Source: Entamoeba histolytica HM-1:IMSS
Taxonomy: Eukaryota > Evosea > Mastigamoebida > Endamoebidae
Direction of reading: 5' to 3'
DNA length: 13,765 nucleotides
Assembly (NCBI RefSeq): GCF_000208925.1
Contig: NW_001915226.1
Coordinates: forward strand, 1-13,765
The notes under the pieces were generated by a model. The model saw only the letters and a list, made by a program, of their open reading frames with translations, was not told the DNA's origin and ran no database searches. The position numbers and the translations under genes were made by a program. Positions within the stretch are counted from its first letter, which is position 1. Every line of letters starts with the position of its first letter. Of the stretch, positions 1 to 8,364 are shown one piece after another.

Positions 1-148
1 TTATTAAACAAATAAGAAAAGAAGAAATTCAAATGAAATAGTTTAAGTGTTATTAATGAATGATATTGAAATTAATTAATTTGATAGTTTTATTTCTAAT
101 CAAATTTTATTTTTCTTATTTTCATTCTTTTCACTTTTATAATTATTC

Positions 149-211
149 TCTTCATTTTCTATTTGTTTTATCTTCTCATTATCTACTTATTATATCTTCA
201 TTTTCTATTTG
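149..211. repeat. Short direct repeat, 17 bases, two copies
   Basis: TCTTCATTTTCTATTTG occurs at 149-165 and again at 195-211, exactly and 46 bases apart, inside a pyrimidine-rich tract. It may simply be low-complexity slippage. No function is suggested. Confidence 0.6.
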
Positions 212-237
212 ATTTATTATTAATTTGGTTTTACTGA

Positions 238-531
238 GACATTGTCTTTCTTGTTTATGATTATTTAATTCAATTGAATGATGTTGATTTAATTATTAAC
301 TACAATTTTCTTTCATCGTTATAACATTTATACCATTCATTGTTATTATTCTCTTCGATTATATCACACTTAAATATACTTTATCCATATTTTAGAATGG
401 GCAAATGATATTACAAACATTGAATTGATATGATGACATGGTTATTTGATGCACCACCATTCAACATTATCATTAGTTTTGATTTACAAAAATACACATA
501 TAAAAATACAAACAAAGTTATTCAATTATAA
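238..531 (+). pseudogene. Possible decayed reading frame, unidentified
   Basis: One + strand frame from 238 to a TAA at 529-531 has only three internal stops (TAA 322, TGA 406, TGA 421) in about 97 codons, fewer than expected for DNA this AT-rich. It reads as plausible protein in places, for example MMTWLFDAPPFN followed by a charged tail ending VIQL. A second frame around 393-430 also looks coding (LEWANDITNIELI), as expected after a frameshift. The family is not recognised. It could be chance, so confidence is low. Confidence 0.25.
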
Positions 532-651
532 ATATCATTCATCAAAATGACATTTAATAATAACTACATTCTTATTATTCAGTATTTTATTCATATAGTT
601 TTGATTAATTTCTTTCATATTTTCTTTAAATATCATTTTTTTAAAAAAATA

Positions 652-691
652 ATATTTAAACATCACCAAAGTATTGAACAGTAAAAACTCA
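652..691 (+). promoter_or_regulatory. Three-part Entamoeba-type core promoter of the TLDc-like gene
   Basis: ATATTTAAAC at 652-661 matches the Entamoeba TATA-like box (GTATTTAAAG/C). ATTGAACA at 673-680 resembles the GAAC element. AAAAACTCA at 683-691 differs by one base from the initiator consensus AAAAATTCA and abuts the ATG at 692. The order and spacing match the three-element promoter described for E. histolytica, implying a very short 5' leader. This also argues for ATG 692 rather than the in-frame TTG at 674. Confidence 0.65.
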
Positions 692-1270
692 ATGAAAGTT
701 ATTTCATTTAACCAACCACAATTTCTACATTACACTGATGAAAAAGATAGAGCAGAGAGAATAGTTAACATTCTTTCTAACAAAGATGTATTAACTTTAT
801 ATGACTCAAATAATAGTTTATTATCTTCTACAACAATATTCAATTACATCCAAAGAGAAAGAGATGTTTATTTTGTCGCAGAAGATTATAATGATAATTG
901 TTTTGGTTGTTATGTATCAAAAGCACCATCGTACATTGGAATTGGAATAACTGACCAACGTCATTACATATTCTCTTGTTCATTAGAAAGTGATGAAATA
1001 AACACATTTGATTATCGGATATTCACTACATCGTTTTACATTCCATTAGGTTCATCCATTATCTTTAGTTCTCCTTTTGCATTTGTTGTTGATAATCAGT
1101 TAAATTGTTCATTCTCTAAAGATATCAACGTTATTTATATGAAGGAACATAATTCATATTGTGATGTTTCTAAGTATTTTCCATACGTAGAACCCCCAAA
1201 GTCAATTCCATTGAAAAGAATACGTTTTTTTACATCACATACTATTATTAGTGATGATGTGAAAAAATAA
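692..1270 (+). CDS. TLDc-like domain protein, small
   Basis: The gene encodes a 192-residue protein from ATG 692 to TAA 1268-1270. The sequence resembles the TLDc (TBC/LysM-associated) proteins that are abundant in Entamoeba. Seen: LTLYDSN at 34-40, where TLDc domains typically begin; an alternating hydrophobic core DVYFVAEDYNDNCFGCYVS at 58-76, matching the strand pair with a small residue before the second strand; HYIFSCSL at 91-98; and PFAFVVDNQL at 128-137, similar to the late beta strands of the fold. There is no signal peptide, membrane segment or coiled coil, so it is probably cytosolic. The biochemical role of TLDc proteins in Entamoeba is not established; animal members are linked to oxidative-stress resistance and V-ATPase binding. 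The domain fills almost the whole protein. The match is by pattern and is moderate, and the C-terminal third is the most divergent part. The gene converges on the BAR-SH3 gene. Confidence 0.7.
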   Translation: MKVISFNQPQFLHYTDEKDRAERIVNILSNKDVLTLYDSNNSLLSSTTIFNYIQRERDVYFVAEDYNDNCFGCYVSKAPSYIGIGITDQRHYIFSCSLESDEINTFDYRIFTTSFYIPLGSSIIFSSPFAFVVDNQLNCSFSKDINVIYMKEHNSYCDVSKYFPYVEPPKSIPLKRIRFFTSHTIISDDVKK

Positions 1271-1312
1271 GAATGAATATAAATAGGAAAGGAGATAAAA
1301 TGTGTTTTAGTT

Positions 1313-1317
1313 TAATT
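1313..1317 (+). terminator. Polyadenylation motif TAATT after the TLDc-like gene
   Basis: TAATT lies 43 bases after the stop codon, where Entamoeba 3' ends usually carry a UA(A/U)UU motif. The motif is common by chance in such AT-rich DNA, so only position supports it. Confidence 0.35.
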
Positions 1318-2017
1318 GAATCAGTATTCCATTGAAAGAATAAGATAGTTTTATGCTTTATGCAAAGAGATACACAAATAGAGTTTTATATAATTATTCA
1401 TCTTGTTTAATTTTTGAATGTTTTATAATTAGAAAAATCAATGAGTTTTCAATCAACAAATAAAATAAATAAACCATCAATGTAACTATGACATTGAATG
1501 TTACATTATTACAATATTATAATATTACAATATTGAAATATAAATAATTTTATTTTATTCATTATTTGACGGTGAAGTATTATAATTCTTTTCTTAAAAA
1601 TCTGAAAATATCACCATTTCTATTCTTCAAAACTATTTGTACTATTTCATTATGTTATTTAATTCATTTGGTTTTTGTTTGTTTTACGTTCATTGTCATT
1701 TTTTTTTCCTTGTTTATTTTCTTTTTCTTCTTATCTTCAAATTATTTCATTTAAATTCTCATAACTTATTCATATTCTTCTCTTTTATTAATTTGTTTTA
1801 TCTTTGTTATAAACATAACATATTATTCTTATCTTTCTGATGTTATTATCATCATTAATTGATTTATATAATGTTTTTGTGTTATTATTTTAGTTATGAA
1901 ATAATCATTCTAACATTGTGTATTGTGTATTTTCATATGAACATCATATCTATACTCATTTATTCATATTTGTTCTGTCATAGTCATGTTAAAAACACAA
2001 CATTTCATTGTATAAAT
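1318..2017. other. Spacer between convergent genes
   Basis: No supported gene. The + strand frames at 1566-1840 are open but start at TTG or inside thymine-rich sequence and translate to phenylalanine/leucine runs without domain character. Around 1500-1535 there is a short palindromic stretch of alternating AATATT units. Confidence 0.6.
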
Positions 2018-2022
2018 AATTA
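2018..2022 (-). terminator. Polyadenylation motif TAATT after the BAR-SH3 gene
   Basis: On the - strand, TAATT is read at 2022-2018, about 40 bases after the TAA stop of the BAR-SH3 gene. It fits the Entamoeba 3'-end motif by sequence and position only. Confidence 0.35.
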
Positions 2023-2061
2023 GTCATTTGATTTTGAATAAACTATTGCACAAACAATTTC

Positions 2062-2997
2062 TTAGTTGATTTTAACATCTCTTTCAACATAATGAGATGG
2101 AAATATTCCTATTTTCCCTTTACTTTCTCCTTCCCACCATTCTCCATCAGTAGAAATAACTGTGATCCATTCTCCTTTTTCTAATTTCAATTCAGATTCA
2201 TTTTGTGGGTTGTAACTATAAACAACTCTTCCATGAAATACATTCGTTGGTTTTCTGGTGGTGTTTTGAACAGAGTGTGTTTTGACTGAATTGGTGATGA
2301 CATTAGTCAGTTCTAAAATGTTCTTTTCTTCATCTTTCCAATGATATTGACTTACTCTCTCCCAAATTTTACTGTTCATTGTGAGACAACCCCATCCTTC
2401 TCTAATAAATACTTGACCAATACTTTCTGCTATCTCTGAAATTGTTTTAAGGAGAATATTTCTATCATTCTTTAATTCATTTCTCATTTCTAAATATTCT
2501 TCTTTACTTTGTTGATATTTCTTGTTGATGGAAATTAAAGAAGAACATGCTAATTTCTTTTTCTTTTTCTTCATTACTTGTTGTTTTATTTTATCCATTT
2601 TTTTTCTTCTTTCTTCCAACTCACAATCTCTTCTACTTAATATTCTGAATTGATTAAGAAATGAATGGAGAGGGATTTCTACATTATCTTTGATGGATGA
2701 ATTGAAATAGTTTTGTTGATTCAGAATATCTTGTGATGCATTCAAAATGGAGTTAGTCAGTTGTGTTGCTTTGAGGTTGTTTAGTGTCATTTCACATAAT
2801 GAGTATGAAATTTCAACTTGAAGTAAAGCAGCTTCATGAAGTGTGTTTTTGAGTTTGATAATTGTTTGTAATGTTGAGAATAACTTCTTTTCTGATTCAA
2901 TGGATTTTTCTCTAATCATCTGATATTCTTGGTCAACTGTTTTGACTCTTTCAACCTTTGTAAACAACTTAAACATCTCATTTCTCATTCTACCCAT
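2062..2997 (-). CDS. BAR/SH3 domain protein
   Basis: The gene encodes 311 residues. Residues ~20-235 form a long, charged, mostly helical region resembling a BAR domain: helix one ~20-95, helix two ~105-148 (VEIPLHSFLNQF leading into a basic stretch), helix three ~157-200. BAR domains dimerise into curved modules that bind and bend membranes. A run of six lysines at 143-148 sits near the expected tip between helices and could contact acidic lipids (inference). Residues 254-305 are a clear SH3 domain: VVYSYNP in place of ALYDY, the WW pair at 287-288, and FPSHYV at 299-304. SH3 domains bind proline-rich partners. The protein is likely a cytosolic adaptor in endocytosis or actin remodelling. 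The start ATG is the first after an in-frame TAG and lies 35 bases from a TATA-like box; Met4 and Met8 are alternatives. The SH3 call is very secure and the BAR call fairly secure. Confidence 0.88.
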   Translation of the reverse strand: MGRMRNEMFKLFTKVERVKTVDQEYQMIREKSIESEKKLFSTLQTIIKLKNTLHEAALLQVEISYSLCEMTLNNLKATQLTNSILNASQDILNQQNYFNSSIKDNVEIPLHSFLNQFRILSRRDCELEERRKKMDKIKQQVMKKKKKKLACSSLISINKKYQQSKEEYLEMRNELKNDRNILLKTISEIAESIGQVFIREGWGCLTMNSKIWERVSQYHWKDEEKNILELTNVITNSVKTHSVQNTTRKPTNVFHGRVVYSYNPQNESELKLEKGEWITVISTDGEWWEGESKGKIGIFPSHYVERDVKIN

Positions 2998-3022
2998 TCT
3001 CTTCTAATTCAAGTCAATGTTT

Positions 3023-3032
3023 CTTTTAATGC
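3023..3032 (-). promoter_or_regulatory. TATA-like box of the BAR-SH3 gene
   Basis: Read on the - strand, GCATTAAAAG matches the Entamoeba box GTATTTAAAG at 8 of 10 positions. It lies 35 bases before the start codon, the same distance as in the other genes of this window, which favours Met1 as the start. Confidence 0.45.
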
Positions 3033-3696
3033 ACTGTCTTTTCATTTTGAAGAGTCAACCATCACAAGACTAGATGAATTAAATGTTATAAACACCACAA
3101 TGATAGAATGAGAATAAATGAAATATTCACAAAATGAAACATCAAATCAATCTAATAATCAAAATTGTGAATAATTTGTGGATAATAAAATAATAGAAAG
3201 GATATTATAGAAAATAGTAAAATATTCAATTTATTTTTTAGAAAGAAGAGAAAAAGGAATTTAAAGAATTTAAAGAAAAAGAATAAGTTCATTTCACAAC
3301 ATTATTGTTTAATGTTTATTTCATAATTTCTGTTTATTATTTCCATTTCATTCTCTTATTTATGTATTATTTGATTTTATTTATAAGATTCATTGACATT
3401 AATTCAATAACAATGACACTGTGATTTGTTTATGTTTTATGAAATAAAATAAACAATGAGACGTTAATCAATTCATTCATTTTAAACTAAATTCAATTGT
3501 GGTTAATTTATTTCATTGAATATATTCTGTAATAATTGATAATAAACAATATCTGTGTTTAATAGTTAAAAACAATATTATACCAACATGGATAAGCTTT
3601 ATTTCATAATGATAGAATTAATGTGTATTGTTTAAGAAATTATTAGATGTTATTAACATTCAATTCATTACAAAATCTAACATTTTAACTACAAAA
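3033..3696. other. Spacer upstream of the BAR-SH3 gene
   Basis: No supported gene on either strand. The sequence is AT-rich with repeated TTCATT/ATTGAA words that make no ordered array. The - strand side next to 3032 should carry upstream control sites of the BAR-SH3 gene, but none is recognisable. Confidence 0.6.
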
Positions 3697-4240
3697 ATGA
3701 ATAAATCAGAAGTGTATGTTTAGATAATCACAAAATTCAATACAAAACTACTGAACATGAAATTGTATTTGATATGAAAGAGGTTTCAGATGTTAAAAGT
3801 CTTTTCATTCATGATGATAAAAACGAAAATATTATCTTTTGTCTGTTCATTGTGATAAACATGATGATTTAAAGAAAATTAGAAAAGACTATAACACAGT
3901 ACAACTATCAAGTGGTTCAGATGTGTTAAATACACTTTGATTGATTTGATGATGAGTGTCATTGGAGAGAATATTAAATTACAATGAAAGAACATGTTTT
4001 ATTGATAAAGAAAATTTAAATGATGAAGGTTTTATAGAGATTTATCGAAATGACTAGAATAACACAATTTTGTGAAAAGTGAATGACTTAGTTTATCATA
4101 CAATATCAAATGAATGAAATAAGTTATAGAGTGTCAATGAAGAGTTAATGATACAATTTGTTAGTTATTTGATATGTTTTTGAATAAGTGATAATAAAAA
4201 TGATATTATTATTTTAGGTTGAAGAAAATATGTAATTTAA
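3697..4240 (+). pseudogene. Frameshifted relic of an unidentified protein gene
   Basis: Consecutive pieces in different + strand frames read as coherent protein. ATG 3697 begins MNKSEVYV. From 3714 a second frame reads KIQYKTTEHEIVFDMKEVSD and continues to about 3840. From 3842 another reads HCDKHDDLKKIRKDYNTVQL to a TGA at 3938. The next piece (3937-3984) reads IDLMMSVIGENIKLQ. From 3986 a frame reads ERTCFIDKENLNDEGFIEIY and continues to a TAA at 4238. That last frame holds six internal stops (TAG 4055, TGA 4073, TGA 4115, TAG 4127, TGA 4181, TGA 4220) but keeps protein-like composition. At least four frame changes are needed, so this is an old pseudogene rather than a sequencing slip. I do not recognise the family; the full product would be about 180 residues. 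No domain can be assigned. Confidence 0.65.
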
Positions 4241-5400
4241 AATAAGAGTGTAATATAATACAATTAATACAATAAGTTGATTAATACAATAATAAACTAT
4301 ACATTGTTCATTTCATTTTATAGTGAATATACAATTATTCATTTGATGTAGATTTTGTTTGTGTTTATTTCATTCTGTTTTAATTTCATTTGTTCATTTT
4401 CTTTATTCTTCATACTATATCACATGTACTTTCTATTATTTATCTATTTCATGTATTAATTGAAAATAATGTATTGGATGAAATACTACAACAAAGATAA
4501 ACAAGCATAACAAACGAATGAGAAAAGAATATCAACAATAAAAAACAAAGATATAAAAATGAGAATATGTATTAATTGTAATTAGAAACACATGCATTAC
4601 TATCATACAATTATATCTTCATTTGGTATTTCATTTACATTGACTATCATAATATTTTAACAATAATTCCAATAAAAATAAATAGTGTTATCACAATAGA
4701 AAATAACATAATAAAACACAACACAGAATTATGAGAGTGATTTAAAGAATAAAGAAGAAACAAATAAATCAAGAAAATACAAAGAGTAGATAATATTAAT
4801 AATATTAACGAATTAGAAGAAAATGAAGAATAAAAGAATAACAATAAAATGAATAATACATAAAGAATGAATAAAACTACAACAATAAAAATATAAATAT
4901 ATTTAAACAAAATAACATAAACACCAATTTTTTAATTGTTGAAACAATAGAATATTTTTATATTTCATTCTGTTAATATATTAAAATAATAATATTCAGA
5001 TGAAAGAACATTAAAAATAAATGTTATAATTGAAATTGAATGTTTAAAAATAATTGAAATATCATTTCTCACTATTCCTAACGTTTTACAGAGAATATAT
5101 CTATTATTTTTAGTTTCATTCTTTTTCGTAAAAATAAAATAGAAAAATATGTTTGTATTTTTTCAACAAATACTTAAAGCAATACTTAATTTTCATTTAC
5201 ACTTTTTTTCTTTGAACTCTAACAATTTCTATTGAATAGTTATGGATGAGATTTTTCAAATAAAATATGAGAAAAACTTAAAGGTATCAACTCTGAATAA
5301 AACCAATTCAATGTTGTCCTTTTATCCATAATTATTAACTGTTTCAATTTGTAATTGAGTGAATTGAAATTAATAAAAAAGATGTTGTAATAGTAATTAA
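4241..5400. other. AT-rich spacer without a supported gene
   Basis: No intact gene was found. A - strand frame at 4647-4910 is long and hydrophobic but begins at TTG and has no ATG until its last fifth; it reflects pyrimidine-rich composition. Some relic sequence may be present but nothing is clear enough to call. Confidence 0.6.
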
Positions 5401-5598
5401 TTCAGATTTTTATTACTTCATTTATATTACACCAAAATTAACAATGCATCAAGAAATTGTTCAAATTGTTTAGATGAATATTGTGGTTGTTGTAGAAGAT
5501 TAATTTCATGTGATTTAATTCTTCTCAAATATTTATTTCCATTTCTAGTGTTTCAAATAAGTAGTTTATGTATAATTGATCACCCAATTCAAAAATGA
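5401..5598 (+). other. Possible fragment of a cysteine-rich coding sequence
   Basis: A + strand frame of 65 codons between stops at 5398 and 5596 includes NCSNCLDEYCGCCRRLISC (codons near 5455-5511), with seven cysteines in 19 residues, followed by a hydrophobic stretch (LILLKYLFPFLVF). Cysteine clusters are unusual in random AT-rich DNA. It has no ATG at a useful place, so if it is real it is an exon or a gene remnant. The family is unknown. Confidence 0.25.
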
Positions 5599-5884
5599 AG
5601 GAAATAAGAAACAAAGTGGTATAAAATAAATCAAGAAATTATTGTTCATAGAATAATAAAATGGAATTAACATGCTTATTATCATTATTAATTTGGTACA
5701 TGTTGAATCTAAATTAATAAGAAGAGTAATGATAATTTCTTTTTCATTTATTTTCATTATTTTATTATTTACAAACATCTCCAATTCTTATACTCATTGC
5801 CGATAGATCTTTATGAAGTTTTATTGCTATTCTTATATTCCTTCTTTTTGTTAATATTGAAATTTACATCAAACATTCTCATAA

Positions 5885-6070
5885 CAAATAAATTCAAAAA
5901 AAAAACAATTTATACAATTTGGATTTATTTTTCATGTATTACTTATTGTTGGAAGTATTCAATTTAAGTTTGGAAGAAAAGAAACTACTGATGAACTTCC
6001 ATATATCCACAGATTTTTTATTAACGTTAGAATTTTACAATTAAATAGCCACCGAAATAAACAACAATGA
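5885..6070 (+). other. Possible coding fragment: hydrophobic segment plus polar tail
   Basis: An open + strand frame of 61 codons ends with TGA at 6068-6070. It reads as a hydrophobic segment (FGFIFHVLLIVGSIQF) followed by a polar tail (GRKETTDELPYIHRFF...). No ATG begins it. It might be the C-terminal relic of a membrane protein, perhaps the same one as the fragment at 5401-5598, but the sequence between them is full of stops. A - strand frame overlaps it and has even less support. Confidence 0.2.
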
Positions 6071-7119
6071 GAATAAGAACAATACAAAACAAATGAAAGA
6101 TGATATGTTATACTTATATCATGATAATAAATTTGATTATAGGCATTAATAAAATAACACATTAACGTAATGCTATAAAAATATAGAAGAACACTGATGA
6201 AACAAACATTAATTCTAATATAATTACATTCAAACGCACAATTAAAAATCATTATTTTGCATGAATAATAGAAATAATAAACACAAAGAATATAATAATT
6301 AATTCCACCTTTTATTATTCTGTTTGGAATGTGATTCAATAAATTCTTGAAACATTTGTTTTATTGTAGAAATAAACATTGTTCCAACAAACTATTTATC
6401 AACACATATAATGCTAATAGTTGAAATAATCATATCCCAACATAAATAACAATAAGTTAAATGATAAATTTAAGTATTAATTCATTTTAAAGATAATTGA
6501 ATTTTTACAATGTTAATGACTGGAAATAATAAGACAATATTAATAATATTTGTAATTCTTAAAATAAACATACATGAATTTTAACTCATTTGTATCTAAT
6601 GATTGAAATAATAAAAATACATTTTTATGCTTTAAGACAAGGTCAATAAAATTAAACACAAAATAATGTTTACAACAAAATAAAAGGCATGGTGTTTTTC
6701 TTTAATCATATATACCAACATAAAACAACATATTACTTTGTTAACTCTTATTTCATACATTTCTTTTATCTATTTATTTTAAAATAGATATAAAATGCTA
6801 TATTTATTTTTGTTTAACATTTCATTTGCATAAATTATGTAAGTATTGTAAAACCAAATTTTATAAAAAATTTCTTCTGATAAAAATAAAAATAACTTCA
6901 TGTAAAACCAATGAAATGTTAATGCGATGTTAATGTTATAAAATTGATTATTTTGTCAAATTTTATTCTTTTATTTTGAACTAACTGTTTTAGAAATAAT
7001 GATACAATTTGATTTATAAATAAAATAAAAGGGGGTATAGTTTGTTATTTTAAATACGTTAAAGGTATTTTGTTTCGATAATTAAACATTTATTTTTACA
7101 GTATTGTGTAAATAAAATT
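6071..7119. other. Spacer upstream of the first AIG1 gene
   Basis: No gene is supported in this AT-rich kilobase. Its right end carries the G5 tract and the promoter motifs of the first AIG1 gene, listed separately. Confidence 0.6.
7031..7038 (+). promoter_or_regulatory. G5 tract (GGGGGTAT) upstream of AIG1 copy 1
   Basis: GGGGGTAT begins 178 bases before the start codon. The same eight bases occur before copy 2, and TACCCCC occurs before copy 3. Runs of five G or C are almost absent from the other spacers here, so this is a candidate control element; function is inference. Confidence 0.4.
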
Positions 7120-7131
7120 AACAAACATCAT
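7120..7131 (+). promoter_or_regulatory. Shared AIG1 upstream motif, copy 1
   Basis: AACAAACATCAT ends 40 bases before the first base of the TATA-like box. Copies 2 and 3 have AATAAACATCAT and AACAAACATCAT at the same distance, while the flanking sequence differs, which suggests a conserved protein-binding site. Confidence 0.55.
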
Positions 7132-7170
7132 CGCTGAAGTAAAGAATGTATAAATATCAACAACGTAAAA

Positions 7171-7179
7171 TATTTAAAG
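7171..7179 (+). promoter_or_regulatory. TATA-like box of AIG1 copy 1
   Basis: TATTTAAAG matches the Entamoeba TATA-like consensus and lies 38 bases before the ATG. ATTGAAACT at 7182-7190 resembles the GAAC element. Confidence 0.65.
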
Positions 7180-7208
7180 AAATTGAAACTATAACTAGAA
7201 AATAAACA

Positions 7209-8123
7209 ATGAGTATACCAGAAGATAAATCAAAACCAAAAACAAAAATACTTTTGATTGGTGATACAGGTGTTGGTAAAAGTTCACTTGGTAATTTTAT
7301 TTTGGGGAGTGATGTTTTTAAAGTTGGTGGTGGTTCAGCATCAGTAACACAAGAAATAAGTGGGTTTTATGGAGAAGGTGATAGAAGTGATTTATTTGTT
7401 ATTGACACCCCTACTCTTCAAGATACAAGGAAAGAGAATGAAAAGTGGTTAAATAAAATGATTGAGTGTATTATAGAACAAGAAGGGATACAATCAATTA
7501 TTATTGTTTTAGACTTTAATAATGGTGGTGCACTTTCTCATGACTCAGAAACATTGATTGAAATTATGTGTAACGTTTTTCCATTTGATGACTTTTGGAA
7601 GCATGTTTGTATTGTGTGGACTAAGTGCTATTGTTATACACCACAAAGTGTAATAGACAGTCATAAGAAGATGAAAGAAGAATTTTTTAATAATCAAATA
7701 AAGAAGAAATGTATTGAAGAAAAAATAACGAGGAAAGAAATTATTAATATGCCACCAATGTTTTATGTTGACTCACAACCAGAAGGAGAAGATAACAGTC
7801 GATCAAAGGAGGAGATTGAAAGACTTATAACAAAAGCCAGAAGTTTAGGTGAAATTGAAATTGATAGAAATCCAGAAAAAATAGGTTCTGAATATAAAGC
7901 AACTATCATAGAAGAAAAACATCGACGAGAGGATTTAAAAGAAAGTGACAATAATATAATACCACAAGTCAAATATATGAGAAGAGAAATAAGAATTGGA
8001 TATAACGGAATAATTAATTGTGGAGAATGGGAAGTAGTATCTAATAACACAAATAGCAGTCCACTAAAGAGTTTCTTGTGTTGGTTAATAGAATGGCTTA
8101 AAAATTACTTCATAATAGAGTAA
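7209..8123 (+). CDS. AIG1/GIMAP-like GTPase, copy 1 (altered G3 motif)
   Basis: A 304-residue protein of the AIG1/GIMAP group of septin-like GTPases. G1 (P-loop) is GDTGVGKS at 18-25. The G2 threonine is T47 in SVTQE. G3 is DTPT at 66-69. The family box between G3 and G4 is seen as IIIVLDFN (97-104) through NVFP (122-125). The G4 position is VWTKCY (136-141), and the G5 region is FYVDSQPEGEDNSRS. After ~residue 205 comes a charged, probably helical linker, then a motif shared by all three copies (RREIRIGYNGIINCGEW, 258-274) and a hydrophobic end (LKSFLCWLIEWLKNYFIIE, 286-304) that could attach the protein to membranes. The G3 glycine needed in most GTPases to sense the gamma-phosphate is Thr here, so hydrolysis or switching may be changed. 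G4 lacks the usual Asp. AIG1 proteins in Entamoeba have been linked to adherence and virulence differences (family knowledge). First of three tandem copies, with its own promoter. Confidence 0.9.
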   Translation: MSIPEDKSKPKTKILLIGDTGVGKSSLGNFILGSDVFKVGGGSASVTQEISGFYGEGDRSDLFVIDTPTLQDTRKENEKWLNKMIECIIEQEGIQSIIIVLDFNNGGALSHDSETLIEIMCNVFPFDDFWKHVCIVWTKCYCYTPQSVIDSHKKMKEEFFNNQIKKKCIEEKITRKEIINMPPMFYVDSQPEGEDNSRSKEEIERLITKARSLGEIEIDRNPEKIGSEYKATIIEEKHRREDLKESDNNIIPQVKYMRREIRIGYNGIINCGEWEVVSNNTNSSPLKSFLCWLIEWLKNYFIIE

Positions 8124-8132
8124 TACTTAAAA

Positions 8133-8137
8133 TAATT
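8133..8137 (+). terminator. Polyadenylation motif TAATT after AIG1 copy 1
   Basis: TAATT lies 10 bases after the stop codon and is followed by the pyrimidine-rich CACTCTTTGATTATTT, a good fit to Entamoeba 3' ends. Confidence 0.45.
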
Positions 8138-8196
8138 CACTCTTTGATTATTTGAATTGATATTATTAAAATTTATATAAAAACGAGTTATATTCC

Positions 8197-8364
8197 ATGT
8201 GTTATATCAGAAAATCAATAACAAAGATAGTTTATAAATCAAGTTGTTTTCAAAAACATAAATATACATTGTTGCAAGTTTTGAATGAGTTAAAACAAAA
8301 AGATGTGACGAATTTAATACAACAAATAATTTCAAGTTTTTTATTCATACCTTACTGTTATTAA
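8197..8364 (+). CDS. Small open reading frame, 55 residues, uncertain
   Basis: An ATG-started frame encodes 55 residues. The middle reads like a natural helix (YTLLQVLNELKQKDVTNLIQ) with a hydrophobic C-terminus ending FIPYCY. There is no TATTTAAAG box before it; a weaker TTTATATAAAA lies about 27 bases upstream. It could be a genuine small gene, a remnant, or chance. It has no similarity that I recognise, including to the AIG1 genes around it. Confidence 0.2.
   Translation: MCYIRKSITKIVYKSSCFQKHKYTLLQVLNELKQKDVTNLIQQIISSFLFIPYCY

Larger units (their letters stand above)
1..651. other. AT-rich spacer upstream of the TLDc-like gene
   Basis: No intact gene was found on either strand. The first 220 bases are strongly pyrimidine-rich on the + strand and contain a 17-base direct repeat. 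Positions 238-531 hold a possible decayed reading frame, listed separately. The rest looks like ordinary AT-rich intergenic DNA. Confidence 0.6.

Noticed and set aside
674..691. Earlier start (TTG 674) for the TLDc-like gene
   Set aside because: Nuclear genes of this kind start at ATG, and the initiator-like AAAAACTCA abuts ATG 692, so the extra six codons are probably untranscribed or untranslated.
1190..1199. C5 tract GAACCCCCAA
   Set aside because: It lies within the coding sequence of the TLDc-like gene, where it encodes Glu-Pro-Pro, so it is not counted among the spacer G5/C5 elements.
1490..1540. AATATT palindromes in the spacer
   Set aside because: Simple AT alternation is expected at this base composition, and nothing ordered such as a repeat array is formed.
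1566..1840. Two overlapping + strand frames rich in Phe and Leu
   Set aside because: They lie in a thymine-rich spacer between convergent genes. The first starts at TTG and neither has a promoter box or domain character.
4647..4910. Long hydrophobic frame on the - strand (87 codons)
   Set aside because: It starts at TTG, with the first ATG only near codon 68. It translates to Leu/Ile/Phe runs, as expected from a pyrimidine-rich strand, and has no TATA-like box.
5566..5784. Frame of 72 codons on the - strand
   Set aside because: The first codon is TTG; an ATG follows two codons later, but there is no promoter box and no recognisable domain. Hydrophobic content is explained by base composition.
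5959..6339. Frame of 126 codons on the - strand
   Set aside because: It starts at TTG, has no promoter box, and is rich in Tyr, Ile, Phe and Cys without domain pattern. A + strand frame over its right half looks at least as coding-like.
7763..8050. Antisense frame inside AIG1 copy 1 (and a similar one at 11145-11348 in copy 3)
   Set aside because: These are shadows of well-supported genes on the + strand and have no independent evidence.
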